DNA of 64,000 nt from positions 88,829,285 to 88,893,284 of the forward strand of contig CM042694.1 in NCBI GenBank assembly GCA_023614405.1, read 5' to 3'. Positions 1-11,615 of this stretch are shown here, piece after piece; within the stretch, counting starts at the first letter, position 1, and every line of letters begins with the position of its first letter. Under the pieces are notes generated by a model. That model saw only the letters and a list, made by a program, of their open reading frames with translations, ran no database searches and had not been told where the DNA came from. Origin of the DNA: Avena insularis (taxonomy: Eukaryota; Streptophyta; Magnoliopsida; Poales; Poaceae). The position numbers and the translations under genes were made by a program.

Positions 1-480
1 TGCAACGCTGCTGAGGAAAATGGACACCATCTCTTTACAGACGGTGCTATTGTGAACATTATCTGGGGTATTGTTCTTATTTGGGCAAACCTACAGCAGA
101 TTACCCCAGTCATGGATCTTTCTCTACGGGCCTGGTGGACACAGGCTACATCCAGACTACCTAAAGACATCAGCGCAAAATTCAGTTCTGGTCTGTGTGG
201 CGTGAAAAAAAATGCTAGAGTTTGACAAGTGCTTCAAGCCAATTAATGTCCTCATAGAGCAGATCAAGGCTGAAGCAAGATGTTGGTAGCTAGAAAGCAT
301 GGGTTGTTTGACGCTCCCTGGTTCCTAGTCTTTCCCTTCATTTGAGTGAACCATCTATTCTTCTGCTCTTTTTTTTTCTTTCTTCTCCAGGTCGGACCCT
401 TCTGTAAAACTTCAGCCATTTCTATGGCTTTCCCTCTTCTATTATAATACATGTAAAGCTTTTGCATGGTTCAAAAAAAA
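1..480 (+). pseudogene. 3' end of an L1-type LINE (5' part outside the window)
   Basis: From base 1, frame 1 reads through a stretch typical of the C-terminal end of plant L1 ORF2, the zinc-binding region after reverse transcriptase: it contains HLFTDG and W/WW residues, then KKNARV before a stop at about 226. The next frame continues the usual ending with IEQIKAEARCW before a stop near 288, so a small indel has broken the ORF. A non-coding tail follows and ends in a run of A at about 472-480, as expected for a plus-strand LINE. Directly after the A-run begins sequence that recurs at 2557 without the LINE, which marks the insertion point. The element is dead; its RT and endonuclease parts, if any, lie outside the window. 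The family call rests on motif pattern only. Confidence 0.6.
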
Positions 481-1454
481 AGGCCCAAGGATAAACACAT
501 GGCATATCATCTGGTACTGAACTATTCACTACTGACGGATGATTTCTCAATAGTTCTATATTTCAGACTAGTAGTAAAAATATGTGTTAAACTGTGTATT
601 ATATTTGTACAGCATAAGCATTTACACTGCAAAGAATGATACTTCGAGCATTTGTAGCTCTGAATAAACCTACAATTCAGTTTCAGGGTACCCTTCAGAA
701 AAGGAGTTATGCTCACTTGATGTGTTTATGATTTAGGGATACCAATTATTTGGAGAGGAAATAAGGAAATTGCCACATACTTGCAAGTTGATGTAAAAAG
801 TAATGAAATATAGGATTTGCATGAAACTTGAACCTCTATTTGTTGCTCTGACATGGATGGCACTGTTAGGTCCTGTCAAACCTCAACCATGTCCCTGAAG
901 ACTACTTTCCCCATGACATCAGTGTCATACACCTTAAATGTCACTGCTCAATAAAAAAAACCAAATCAATACCAAGAAATGAGTTATCATTAGAACCAAG
1001 GAGTCCATAACCAACTATAATAGTATTGAAGATAGAAGGAAATACTGAAATTCACACATAAGAATTACACTCAATCTTTTGCTGAAGGCTCGCCCTTGCA
1101 CTGAAGGTAGAGAGAAACGAAACATAGATTTGACATTCAAACATTCAGGATTTAATTAAAGGACTAACTGTAGTTTTTTTTTTCTTCGCACTGACTAATG
1201 ACCAGCACAGAACACATGCTCCTTTTTTTAATGAATGCAGCACTTGTGCTGTTCTCAATATGATATAGAAAAAGGTAAGGTGTACAGCTGTAGGCATTTT
1301 CTGTCATACGAAACTGGGAGCAAATCAGGCTTATACATTGCTATTAACAGATAAAATTGGCTTACAGCTAGCCCCAGAAGATGACTTACAATTCCTCAGG
1401 CGCCACATGCAGAACATGAAAAGAAAGTCTGGGATGATTTTAATTTTCTAAACT
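479..1454. repeat. Copy 1 of a local segmental duplication (about 1 kb)
   Basis: This stretch, beginning aggcccaaggataaac, matches 2557-4022 almost base for base over most of its length, with scattered substitutions and short indels. Copy 2 differs mainly by a 0.5-kb LINE insertion. The similarity stops after taattttctaaa in both copies. No convincing ORF is present. The copies lie on the 3' side of the minus-strand MATH-BTB gene, so they may be old downstream or UTR sequence, but nothing proves this. Confidence 0.8.
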
Positions 1455-1639
1455 AAGATAACATCCAATGACCCCCATGCAAATTCCTTGTAATATGATT
1501 GCGCTTAATCTGAAAGCACATCACAAACAATAGTTCATAACGAGTCCAAAGAATAACAGAGGGCAATGCATAACAAGTACAACAGTATAAACAGAAGGCA
1601 AGATACAGTTAAGGAATGCTAAACATAATTCTGTTTCTT
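1455..1639. other. AT-rich spacer, no feature recognised
   Basis: Non-coding AT-rich sequence between duplication copy 1 and the next LINE remnant. I see no ORF, repeat or RNA gene in it. Confidence 0.5.
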
Positions 1640-2230
1640 TATTCGAGAAAACAGTGAAGGTATGTGTCTTGTTATATCGAAAAGGAAGAAAGAACAGAGG
1701 CTACCCTAGGCAGGGTATAGAAACACTCAACACTGGCGTACAAAAAAAACTGAACACAAAAATAGAAAGAGATCAGTGCCACGACCCAATCATCCAGGAG
1801 TACAACACGCAAACCAAATGCACCAGCACGAGCCCAGTCTCATGCCTCGGTTTTGATCAACAGAAGCAACAAAAACACACCTGGCTGCAGCCTATTAAAG
1901 ATGTACTAGTCATTCTGGTGATCTCAAAGAATCCACACAATCAGGAGCACCATGGTAGAAAGACCCTTCGGCGTCACCTGTCGTCTGCCGCTTGGCCCTG
2001 AACCACCAATCCAGCCATCCAGGAACATGTTGCCGACCTCGGGAGGGTTGCAAGTTGCACGGACCCAACAGAGGACTTCACGCCAGACCTGACGCGCGAA
2101 GGGGCAGTTGACAGCAATTCAGCAAGTGATGCACGGTCTCAAAAGCCTGACCACACAGGACGCACGACGGCACATGATCAAGGCCATGGCGAGCCAACAT
2201 CCCAGCGGTCCAGCAACGATCAAGACTTGT
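1640..2230 (-). pseudogene. L1-type LINE 3' remnant, minus strand
   Basis: Read on the minus strand, about 2230 to 1880 encodes a recognisable zinc-binding/RT tail of plant L1 ORF2: CPFARQVWREVL followed by a region with WILWEITR, the usual 'WxxWxxRN' signature in altered form. At least one in-frame stop and a frameshift separate the parts, so it is a pseudogene. The left side (about 1640-1880) would be the LINE 3' UTR; no clear poly-A run or target duplication is visible, so the ends are approximate. A plus-strand ORF of 115 codons overlapping it is antisense noise. Confidence 0.5.
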
Positions 2231-2556
2231 CAGCCAGTAAATATAATTTATGAATCAGTGGAGGACAAATTGGTGTATTTTGGTTTGTTTCTGCTCCAGA
2301 AAGTACCAGTGTTGTATCTATGATACCAGCAATAAGCAAGCATTAGTTCTGTACTGTCATAGCCTCATCTTCTAATGATTGCGTGGAACCCCTTGCATAC
2401 ATGGTTTCTTCCAATACCTTTGTTAATACTTCCTGAAAGGCATTAACTAAAATTGTATTTTGAGATCCTACTTCTGTTCATAACTTGAAGTAAAGGCATA
2501 ATGCAGAAAGGGGTGGAAATGACAGTATAACCTTATATAAAATGGTTAACGATAAC

Positions 2557-4022
2557 AAAGGCCCAAGGATAAACGCACGGCCTATCATCTGGATACTGAA
2601 TTATTCACTACTGACGGATGAATTCTCAATAGTTCTATATTTCAGACTAATAGTAAAAAGATGTATTTTTTTTTGAACGGCACAACGGGGGGCGAACTGC
2701 CCACCTGCATATTTTCATTGAGAAAGGGCAAAAACGCCAAAAACTATTACAAAACAGGGGGGAGGAGCATCAGCTCAAGGATTACAACAGCGCGGCGCAC
2801 CACTGCTCTACACTCTCAAAGCTAACACGGGAAGGGACCCGAGCGGCCGAGCCCGCCATAGCCGCAGATGTTCAATGACTTGCTCGAGGATCGCCGGAAG
2901 GGGGAAACGGACAGCGTCGAAAACCATCCGGTTCCTGGTTTTCCAAATCACCCAGAGGAGGCATGAGGTGACGGTGCTCCACAGCGGCACGCCCGAGGAG
3001 GGGTTGCTTGCTTGGAGCGAGACCCAGGCCGCTTCGGCAGAGGTGAGGAGGGCGCATCGACGAGGCCCGAGTGTGCGCCGCCAGAACAGCCGCAGGCGGT
3101 AGCAGGTGAAGAATAGGTGGGCGAGAGTCTCTAGTTGACGCGGGCAGAAGGGACACACGTCGGGTAAAAAAGATGTATTAAACTGCAAAGAATAGTACTT
3201 CGAGCATTTGTAGCTCTGAATAAACCTACAATTCAGTTTCAGGGTGTCATTCAGAAAAGGAGTTGTGCTCACTTGATGTGTTTATGATTTAGGGACACCA
3301 ATTATTTGAAGAGGAAATAAGGAAACTGCCACATACTTGCAAGTTGATGTAAAAAGTAATGAAATATAGGATTTGCATGAAACTAGAACCTCTCTGTGTT
3401 GCTCTTGACATGGATGACACTGTTAGGTCCCGTCAAACCTCAACCATGTCCCTGAAGATCACTTTCCCCATGCCATCAGTGTTATACACCTTAACTATCA
3501 CTGCTCAGTAAAACAAACAAGCAAATCAATATCAACAAATGAGTTATCATAAGGACCAAGGAGTACATAACCAACTGTAATAGTATTGAAGATAGAAGGA
3601 AATGTGAAATTCACACATAACGATTACACTCAAGTTTTTGCTGAAGGCTGGCCCTTGCGGTGAAGGTAGAGAGAAACGAAACATAGCTTTGACATTCAAA
3701 CATCAGTATTTAATTAAAAGACTAACTGTTATGTTCTTCTTGGCACCGACTAATCGCCAGCACTTAACACATGCTCCTTTTTTTAACGAACGCAGCACTT
3801 CCACTGCTCTCAATATGATATAGGAAAAAGTAAGTTGTACAGCAATAACCAGAATCTCATATATTTTCTATCATACGAAAGTGAGAGCAAATCAGGCTTA
3901 CACATTTCTATTAACAAAAACTAATTGGCTGACAGCTGGCCACAGAAGATTGACTTAAAATTCCTCAGGCACCACATGCAAAACATGAAAAGAAAGTCTT
4001 GGAGGATTTTAATTTTCTAAAA
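2557..4022. repeat. Copy 2 of the local segmental duplication, interrupted by a LINE
   Basis: This copy parallels 479-1454 but carries an L1 insertion at 2668-3166. Outside that insert it aligns from ggcccaaggataaac through taattttctaaa. At its left edge the sequence continues smoothly into AT-rich DNA, whereas copy 1 abuts the A-tail of a LINE. The LINE in copy 1 and the LINE in copy 2 are therefore independent insertions made after the duplication. Confidence 0.8.
2668..3166 (-). mobile_element. 5'-truncated L1 LINE with 13-bp target duplication
   Basis: The insert is flanked by aaaaagatgtatt at 2655-2667 and again at 3167-3179, and the undisturbed site exists at about 579-591 in duplication copy 1. 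The T-run at the left edge is the poly-A tail of a minus-strand LINE. Its minus-strand frame (stop at 2808-2810) encodes the C-terminal zinc-binding region of L1 ORF2: CPFCPRQLETLAHLFFTC fits a C-x2-C-x7-H-x4-C type knuckle, followed by WVIWKTRNRMVF, the typical W-x2-W-x2-RN block. Endonuclease and RT domains are missing by 5' truncation, the normal outcome of target-primed reverse transcription. The frame is open through the fragment, which suggests a fairly recent insertion. Confidence 0.85.
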
Positions 4023-4409
4023 TGAGCACATTTACCTGAAAATTAGCGATCCATGAAACAATGGAAAGGGTGACATTGCTGAAACAGTGTGATGATAAGT
4101 TGATAACGTAAGTAAATAAGGTTCAGAAACCATGGAGCAATATCTTATGACAGAGATCTACAAACCCTGGGCTACCATTGCCCAAAACCTGAGCATTATA
4201 TGCCCTCTAATTCAAAAGCGCCTCCTGCTTAATTGGCACATTTGAAGAGATGCAATGAACTGACAAGACAGGGGGAAATGAGGCTAATTTTTTCATCTCA
4301 ATGGCTAATAAGGATAGATGCAGCCATATACTACTAAAATAGCTACCTGATTACATTACTCTACAAACCATGATTCACCATTGCCATATCTTTGGCACCC
4401 ATCTCTTGG
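4023..4409. other. Region 3' of the MATH-BTB gene, no separate feature seen
   Basis: AT-rich sequence directly downstream (in gene orientation) of the MATH-BTB stop codon; it presumably holds the 3' UTR. I could not pinpoint a polyadenylation signal with confidence. Confidence 0.4.
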
Positions 4410-5474
4410 CTAATGTGCCAAGGACATGGCCATGAGCTCGACCATGAGAGAAGGGCAGCTCTGGCTCAGATGCTGGAAGCCGTCGGTGGCCATGACCTCT
4501 CTCAGAGTCACCGGTGCGGCGAGAAAATTGAAGCACGCCTTCTTCAGCCCCTTACAATGGTGCTGCTCTGCTAGGGCCAAGATGGTCGCCACTGAGCCTA
4601 CGTTTATGTACTCGCACAGCTTCTCCTCACAGATCAACTTCAGCCGCTCCAAGCCATACCTGTCTGCCGCGACGAGCAGATGCTGGCACGTCACATCTTC
4701 ATCTTCCTTCCCTGTCTCTGGCAATGAGCCCGTGTATGCGAAATGGAGTAACGCCTTGAACACCCCTGCATCCATGTCTTCTATGCGTACGACCACGCCG
4801 GTGGCACTGCCCTCCTTCATCGGTCCTAAGAGCTCAGCACTGAAGACTGACGAGCGGGCAGCAAGCACGCATCGGTGGGCTGTGACAGTCTGACCGCCAA
4901 CCTCAAACACCACGTCGGCGCCCTTCTCGGTCTCGAGGAGCTCGCCCAGATGCCGGCGTAGGTCGCACTGGGGCACGGAGACGAAGGCCACCGCGTTCTC
5001 CTGTGCGCGGCAACCATTGATGACGACGATGTCGCAGCGTAGGGTGAACGAATCGTTCGTGAGATGCTTGGACCTCTCCAGTTCCGCCCTTTTGGCGAAG
5101 GTCCTGTACCACCAGCCGCTCCGGGAGGCGAATTCGTCCACCGATTTCGATGGAAGCAACGCCACCTGCTTCACCTCCTCCTCCTCGCCGGTGAGGCAGA
5201 TGTCCCACTGCGCCTTCACCGCCGCCGCGACATCTTCGTCGAGGATTAAGACGAGGGATATGTATTGCGCGACCTCAGAGCTTACGCCGTTGGGATAGTA
5301 GTAGATGCACCAGCGATGGCCGCCGATGATGAAAGAGCTTGACCTCACGCGCTCCCCGGTAGGAACGCTCTTGGTGCGGGAGTACCCGTGGATCGTGAGC
5401 AGGTGGTGCCCGCTCGCCGTGTCGGCCACGATGGCGGACCTTGAAGGCTCGCCGCCGGTGCCGGAGGACGACAT
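4410..5474 (-). CDS. MATH-BTB domain protein (CUL3 E3 ligase substrate adaptor)
   Basis: Intact single-exon ORF of 354 codons, typical in length for the grass MATH-BTB family. Residues about 15-150 look like a MATH/TRAF-like domain (HHLLTIHGYSRTK near the start, SSFIIGGHRWCIYYYPNG after it). Residues about 170-290 form a BTB/POZ domain (GADVVFEVGGQTVTAHRCVL, then FKALLHFAYTGSLP). The last 60 or so residues are helical and BACK-like. In this family the BTB domain docks on Cullin-3 and the MATH domain selects proteins for ubiquitination; the target here is unknown. The start is the first in-frame ATG, with the typical leader MSSSGTGGEPSRSAI before the MATH domain. GC content of the ORF is much higher than that of its surroundings, as usual for grass genes. 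No breaks are visible. It is the only convincing functional host gene in the window. Confidence 0.93.
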   Translation of the reverse strand: MSSSGTGGEPSRSAIVADTASGHHLLTIHGYSRTKSVPTGERVRSSSFIIGGHRWCIYYYPNGVSSEVAQYISLVLILDEDVAAAVKAQWDICLTGEEEEVKQVALLPSKSVDEFASRSGWWYRTFAKRAELERSKHLTNDSFTLRCDIVVINGCRAQENAVAFVSVPQCDLRRHLGELLETEKGADVVFEVGGQTVTAHRCVLAARSSVFSAELLGPMKEGSATGVVVRIEDMDAGVFKALLHFAYTGSLPETGKEDEDVTCQHLLVAADRYGLERLKLICEEKLCEYINVGSVATILALAEQHHCKGLKKACFNFLAAPVTLREVMATDGFQHLSQSCPSLMVELMAMSLAH

Positions 5475-6472
5475 TTCCGACCTGCACAGCGGAATTGGGA
5501 GCTCGGAGGCGTTGGTTGCTGCTGCTTTGACTAGGGTTTGGCGCAGCTGGCGAAAAGTGGAAGAACAGAGGAAGCAGATGAACCAGATGACTTAGTTTGG
5601 AAGATTCGCCAAAATCCCCAGCTCCGGGTCCCACAAGTCAGAGTCTTTGTGTCTAGTGGCTGAATCGATTTTTCTTCTTTAAATGAAATATCAATATCAA
5701 TGGCATTTCAAATCCGATTCAGGTTAAGAAGACAATTGTTGTTAGAGGACGTTTTAATTGATACTACCTCACTTCCGCGCAGAATTTTTCGAGACGGATT
5801 TTTTAGCGAAAGTTTGATCAACTATATCTTGACGTTGTTACGGAACGACAAAAGAATAAACGTGGGTCTAATTTATGCCATGATTGTCTAACAGCCATAT
5901 CGTCGCATGACAAACATCCGTATTTTTTTTGCATGCCCCATGCCTAAGGTTAACTCGGAATAATGCAAACACGCTTAAGAAAACATGTGAACCTTTTATA
6001 AATAATAATGTGAGTGGTGCAAGAGTTGATTTTTTTCCAGACATTTTGGTACCATATACATGAGGCCACGACAGGAAGCACCTATGTAACTCTCGTCATC
6101 TCCCGCTCCCGTTCCTATTCACGGCCACCGGCAAATGAAGTTGACCCCCTCCACAAGATCCTGCATGATGGCGCCTCCCACGTGCCTACTCCACCGCGCG
6201 ATCATCTTTGTCAGAGTTCGTCAAAACTTAAATAAAATCTACAAATTTATGATTTTTTTATTTATTGGAAATGGTTTCCTATTAGAAATACTTGAGGTAA
6301 AATGAGGAAACAACAACGTGTATGCATTTGGGATTGTTCTATTTTCCTGGAACGTGAAAAGCCCAAGAAACATAAGAAACAGGTCCCACACGTCATTGAA
6401 ATGTGTGAGAGAAAATGTAAAAGAGACTTGGGTGTTTCTAACACAAGTACATGGGCCCCACATGTCTTCTCT
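5475..6472. other. 5' flank of the MATH-BTB gene and intergenic DNA
   Basis: The first 150 bases or so upstream of the ATG (minus strand) are GC-rich and probably contain the 5' UTR. Further out the sequence is AT-rich. I see no second gene, no clear MITE with paired ends and no reliable TATA assignment. Confidence 0.4.
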
Positions 6473-6543
6473 TCTCTACTACTTAAAAATGAGGAATTTC
6501 CTCTGTTTCTCCCGCCGCATTTGGTCCAATATTTTTTAAGACT

Positions 6544-6574
6544 ACTAGTAAAATGCCCGTGCGTTGCTACGAGA
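6544..6574 (-). other. Helitron 3' terminus (hairpin plus CTAG)
   Basis: Plus-strand sequence actagtaaaatgcccgtgcg and the following 11 bases; the reverse complement ends in a GC-rich hairpin region, TTTTACTAG and T. It pairs with the element starting at 13724. It is nearly identical, in opposite orientation, to 41576-41606. Confidence 0.7.
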
Positions 6575-9500
6575 ACAGATTAAATTGTTAGCAAAATTAA
6601 TCGGCCCATCACTTATTTGATCCAACGCGCGTTAGCAAGAAGTTGTACCTATATCAACTGCTAAATTATAAGTTACACCAGGAACTTCACGTAGACAAAC
6701 ATACATCAACCAGTGACATATCTAAAACAGTCCGCATACAATCCAATATTTGAAGCAAATGTGTGCATGTTGCAAGTTTGTGACACCAAGAAAATGAAAT
6801 AGAATATATTCTGAATACCCATTCCTTTCCTGGTCCAAATATAACATACGTCTAGTTCAGAAAAATTAACGACAAACATTAATTCAATCTATAATTTACA
6901 ATGAGACATAGTGATTTAAGTCAGTGTGCACATGAACGCACTCAAATTTTTAAATAAAATAATACTCTATAGAGTCTTCCCATGTATAGGATCGAATGCG
7001 CATTGGAGTAAGAATAAGAGCTAATGGTTAGCACACTTGTTTACCTTGTGCATCCAGATCTACTTCATGGTACTATCCTTTTATTTCTACTATACTCCAT
7101 TCTCCTCCGTCCCTTTTCTCCACTAAAACCCCCTCAATCTAAAATAAGCACGAGAGTTCAGCACATGGAAAAACATTAGCTTTAGAGAAATTACAGTAAT
7201 AATAATAGCAGATTTAGTAGCTTTAGAAAAACTTCCTTTGCAGTTACACAGCGCAATCGATGTCGCTTTCCCTGTGGCCATATGATCGCTCCAAGGCTAC
7301 CTCGTCGCTCTTGACCTCATGCTCGACCTTATCTGCTCCGGGATGGTCGCTCGAAGCCGCAACCACATTCCCTCGGAGCCACACGTCACCATGCCTTGCT
7401 CCATGCTCCGGCCACTGCCATCGATGACCAATGAAGCAAATGAATCAAATCCAACTCATAGTCTGTTTAAGAACACTTGATTCCTTCATGGGTAACTAAT
7501 GTCGTGGTAATGATAAACTTAACAGAAAATCTTGAGAAGATTGGACATAACTTTCAAGAGCAATCATGCAGGAGCCCAGGACGAGGTATCAGAAACCATA
7601 ATTGTCACTGAAGCATTGAAAACATACATATCATTTCATTATAGAACACCCGCCATATCATAATTTGGCTAGTTAATTCACTTGACATAGCTTATTAGAA
7701 ATTTCAGGTAATAGAAGGACATACTAAATCACGCATGCTGCATTACTCTCTTCTAGAGCCTCTCAAATAATAGAAACAGTTAGAACAATTTTTTCTCCGC
7801 TATTTATTTCCATCTCACAACCGAATATACTTGGGCATGTGCCTCCATGTTACTCATCTTGAATGTTATGTAAAGCTAAAACCATCACACCTGCAGGCAA
7901 CAACTAAATATCATTACTTGCAAGAATTATGCATTTAACAGTTTACACTTCTCGATATATCTAGACAGATGCGCAAAATAGGAGGAAATTACTACATGCA
8001 ATTCCATATTGATGTATATTGTTGCAAACAGAGTAAACTAATCTGAGATAGAATAAAAATGATCACACATCTGAATAGAAAACTGTCACCACCCCGATAT
8101 TGACATAAAAAGGTAAATGTTTCGTACTATAACAACCTAGATGTGTAGTTGTGCACCACTAACAAGCCATTTGGGCTGGCTTAAAATCACCAAAGCTTTT
8201 TAAAAGTGTATTTTCTGGAATAATGTGAAAGCTTCATACATGGTTTGAGCAACAAATAAAAAGGTTAACTTTTGAGTTTTCACTCACAGAAATACATCAA
8301 CATGGAAGAATTCAAATTTTGCAGTCAGCACACCAATTTAACAAACAATAATGTGAGGTTCAAACATTAATAATATCGGCAATCGATTACATGCATCGTG
8401 CCACAAAATATATGTTTATTTTCATATAAAGTTGGTAGGGTCACAAACACCGGAGTGAAATTCTCTATTAATTTCTCCCATCAGTATACTCTACAGGACA
8501 AGCATATTGATCTAATTTTGAAAAAAAATACTATCACATAACACTTCAAATTGCATATAGGCCTCGACCTAAGAAGAATATTAAAGCAGGAGTGGTAGCG
8601 AGCAGTGATGACTGATGACGGTAAGATCAGCCAAGCTAGCTTAGGGCTGATGGAATAGGGATTTGAGAGAATTTGAGAGATGGGATGGGGATCATACACC
8701 AATCGGTGGAGAATTAGTTTCTGCAAGAAAGGCATCAAATATTGAAAAGCGAAATATAATCTATCCTACAAATAGAACATAAGAATTTAATTTGTTAAAT
8801 TGTATGTCAATTGACTTTATAAAATTTTCATATATGACATTTAACCTCAAGTATCTAAGTAACCCTGCAGTAGAATATTACAACATGGGGTTACCTTCTA
8901 AAACACAGAAGAATGGCGATCAAGGTAACTTGAAAAGCAAGTAGATAACATGCATCCAGCAATTGGTATGCCGATTGTTTTGCAACATTGTTTAATATGA
9001 CATCCCTCTACAAGCTATGTTTTGACTCTCAGATAGCATATCCAAATAAAAAGTCAACTTGCAGGGGAAATGGCTAGAAAGCCACTCCTATGCTAGTAAA
9101 AATTGACCAAAAGTAAAAAAATTACACAATAGAGTTTGCACGCTAAATATTCTCATGTGATATTTGCCAACTAAACAACTTCCGTTCCACCCGATTAATG
9201 TAGTCTGCTGCAGTTAACCTGCTAACCTAGGAGACAAAAAATTGCACCAGTTTTTTGTAACTATTGTCCTGGAGAAAATTTTGAATTGAATTATCCAAAA
9301 CAGAGTTCTCTGTTTTTAACTTCGAAATGACGGCTCGGGTTCTCTGTTTGTTTAATCATGGGTATTTCAAACAGTTTTCTACAACATAATGAATAGGATA
9401 TAAGCAAATCTGTAGGTCTAGCCATGCAACGATGCACAATTAGCATATCAGAGTAGGGGGAGCAGATGGATACAGATGTTATAACAAATGTTTTTTGATG

Positions 9501-10815
9501 TCCAGGGAACAGTTGATTACACATTTATTTGCTGAACACATATAAACAGAGGAACATAACAACAACTAATCTATTTAGATTTACACTAACACACCATGAA
9601 ACTAATATCCAGTGTCCATTCTCCAGAAAAGAAAAGAAATATGGTCTATAAGGTCCTATTTCTTGGATAATAAACTTCTTACCAAGTACATAATCATCCA
9701 TGGGACTACACGTGATCACGAGAGAACATGGCAAGACAAACAGGCTAAGGCCCAAAAACAAGCATGTTGCAATTGGGAAAATTGGAGTCGCTCAAGGGTT
9801 ATGCCTAATAATTTCTATGTTATCTGAAAATGAGTACATATATTGTTTTTAAACATTCTTTATTAAATATTAAGGTTTAAGAGCAAAAGGTCAGTTTATG
9901 TATTATGGAAGTATAGCAAGGAAACAAGCAAGCACATTTAGTTAAGGATGGTTAAAAAAGATGAGAATCATAAATATGTTCTACCTCGATTCATGAAGAA
10001 GGACCTTGGCACACGACGTATTTCAGCGTGATCGGTTAGGGAGGATTTGAGTGAAGGACCCCAACCCAGTTCGTAGAGTGTTATCCATGCTGAAATTAGG
10101 TGGCGACATCCAGTACGACACATCCACGTGAGGAGTGTTAGATCCCGCAGTTGAGGCGGTGTCAGAGAATCCTAGTAAATGGTAGACAGTCGTAAAACCC
10201 CTAGTAATTAAGGTAGAAAAGACATAACAGTACAATAGCATCTAGGTTATAAAAAATCCACCCTTTCCCGCCAGAAATCCTTGACTTAATGGTTACTATA
10301 TTGCCTCGTATATAGGTCATGAAAACCGGTTTAAGTGCTATTTATAAAAAGTGCAGTAAATGTTACACTTTTTTCATAACTAAATCACTTTCCAAGACAG
10401 GGACATATTATACTCAGATTTGTTAATGTAGTATCGAAAAGTACTGATTATTTCTCAGATTTTTGTAACAAACCTTTTTTTCCTCTAGTTTGTAGGAAAA
10501 TAACTTGAAGATCTCGTGATGAGGGGAAACCATATTGTTGTATATAGCATATGATTTTGAGCAGGAAATCATACTAAGCTTCCTTCCTCTTGCTATATCA
10601 TGATATGTATCTTAGTCTCAGTCCGACAAGAAATGTTATTTTTTCAGCTAAGAGGCATCAAGTGAATCCTTGGTTCATTGAAATTACATGCATCAGTTTT
10701 AAAGCATTACTGCAGTGAAGTCCTAGAGCTGCAAAGAATTACTTTTCGACACAAGAGGATATATAAATAAATATTCAAATCAAAATGCTGAAACATTCAA
10801 ATATGCAATTAGGAC
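6575..10815. other. AT-rich interior of the minus-strand Helitron
   Basis: About 4.2 kb without a convincing gene. A GC-richer patch at about 7250-7430 and short open frames (for example 10023-10241 minus) may be degraded captured exons. None can be identified from sequence alone. Confidence 0.4.
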
Positions 10816-10908
10816 TTATCTTAACCCCCCTATCTGCTCATCATATTTGTGATTGAAATAATCGATGTTGTCTTGTTGCTCCATTTCCATGTCAAACCAA
10901 AGATATTC
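10816..10908 (-). pseudogene. Exon-like segment in the Helitron, unidentified gene
   Basis: On the minus strand a splice-acceptor-like tttcacag precedes an open stretch beginning EYLWFDMEMEQQDNIDYF and ending GGLR and a stop at 10816-10818. Composition is acidic and hydrophilic. The acceptor plus clean terminal frame suggests a captured last exon. I do not recognise the parent gene. Its upstream intron-like flank is partly repeated at about 11268-11375. Confidence 0.35.
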
Positions 10909-11000
10909 CTGTGAAAGTATAAATCAGTTATACATAGGAGATATCTTCAAACCTTGGTCGTCCATAAAAAATTTGGGATGAAAGTGGCATGCACTTTAAA
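10890..11000. repeat. Direct repeat, copy 1 (partner at about 11268-11375)
   Basis: The run gtcaaaccaaagatattcct, followed by tgaaagtataaatcagttat, has a diverged partner at 11268-11375 (gtcaaactaaagacagtctt and onward). The copies share order and spacing over about 100 bp, pointing to a tandem duplication within the captured segment that includes an exon start. The second copy lacks the open exon. Confidence 0.55.
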
Positions 11001-11267
11001 AAAAATGTCATCTTCACCTCCAAATAGAACTCTTACAGAGGTAATGCTTGTATAGCCATTCACCTGAATTTCAAGTCACCAAAATAACTACAACATAAAT
11101 CTCTATATTGTACTTGTACAGAATAAGTTTCTATCATACATACTTTGAAAATTCTATATTGTGAAGCACTCCGTAATGAAAATATACTAACATTCTAAAT
11201 AATGACTCTTCAAAACATACAACAATAGTTATACATCGTGGCAATTTTACTCTTGTATAGTTATTTC

Positions 11268-11375
11268 CAGGTCAAACTAAAGACAGTCTTGTGAAAGCAT
11301 AAATCAGTTATACTAAGGACATATCTTCCTTGGTTATCCAAAAAAAAAATCTAATAGAAGTGGCATGAACTTCGC
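11268..11375. repeat. Direct repeat, copy 2 (partner at about 10890-11000)
   Basis: Diverged second copy of the 100-bp duplication described at 10890-11000; it contains aaataagtt-like AT-rich flank and ends near gtggcatgaac, matching gtggcatgcac in the other copy. Confidence 0.55.
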
Positions 11376-11493
11376 GCTAAATGTAAAATTATGTTTGCCT
11401 CGAGCCTTCATCTTGCCCATATTTAATATCCAGAAGTGTTCGCAAGAGATACAATTTTACCTAAGAAAAGAAAAAATTCAAGCATTTCAAGGG

Positions 11494-11615
11494 CTAACCA
11501 TTTAAGCCGCCTGAGCGTGCGTACTCAGTCCACTCATCATTCTGGTCCGCCCTCGACCTCATGCTGAAACGATTGCGTTTCTCATCTTCGAACTGCTGCT
11601 TGGGGATTGTTAGAT
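11494..11615 (-). pseudogene. Exon-like segment in the Helitron, unidentified gene
   Basis: On the minus strand tgcag precedes an open stretch that reads LTIPKQQFEDEKRNRF and then QNDEWTEYARSGGLNG before a stop at 11494-11496. The charged, non-repetitive composition and the acceptor-like AG look like a true exon of a host gene. I cannot name the gene. It lies upstream, on the same strand, of the 10816-10908 exon-like segment, so both may come from one captured gene, but each ends in its own stop. Confidence 0.35.

Noticed and set aside
5700..5891. Possible Stowaway MITE around actacctcacttccgcgcag
   Set aside because: Only one weak end-like motif; no inverted partner and no TA duplication.
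7090..7130. ctccattctcctccgtccct as a Stowaway terminus
   Set aside because: Pyrimidine-rich chance match without a second end.
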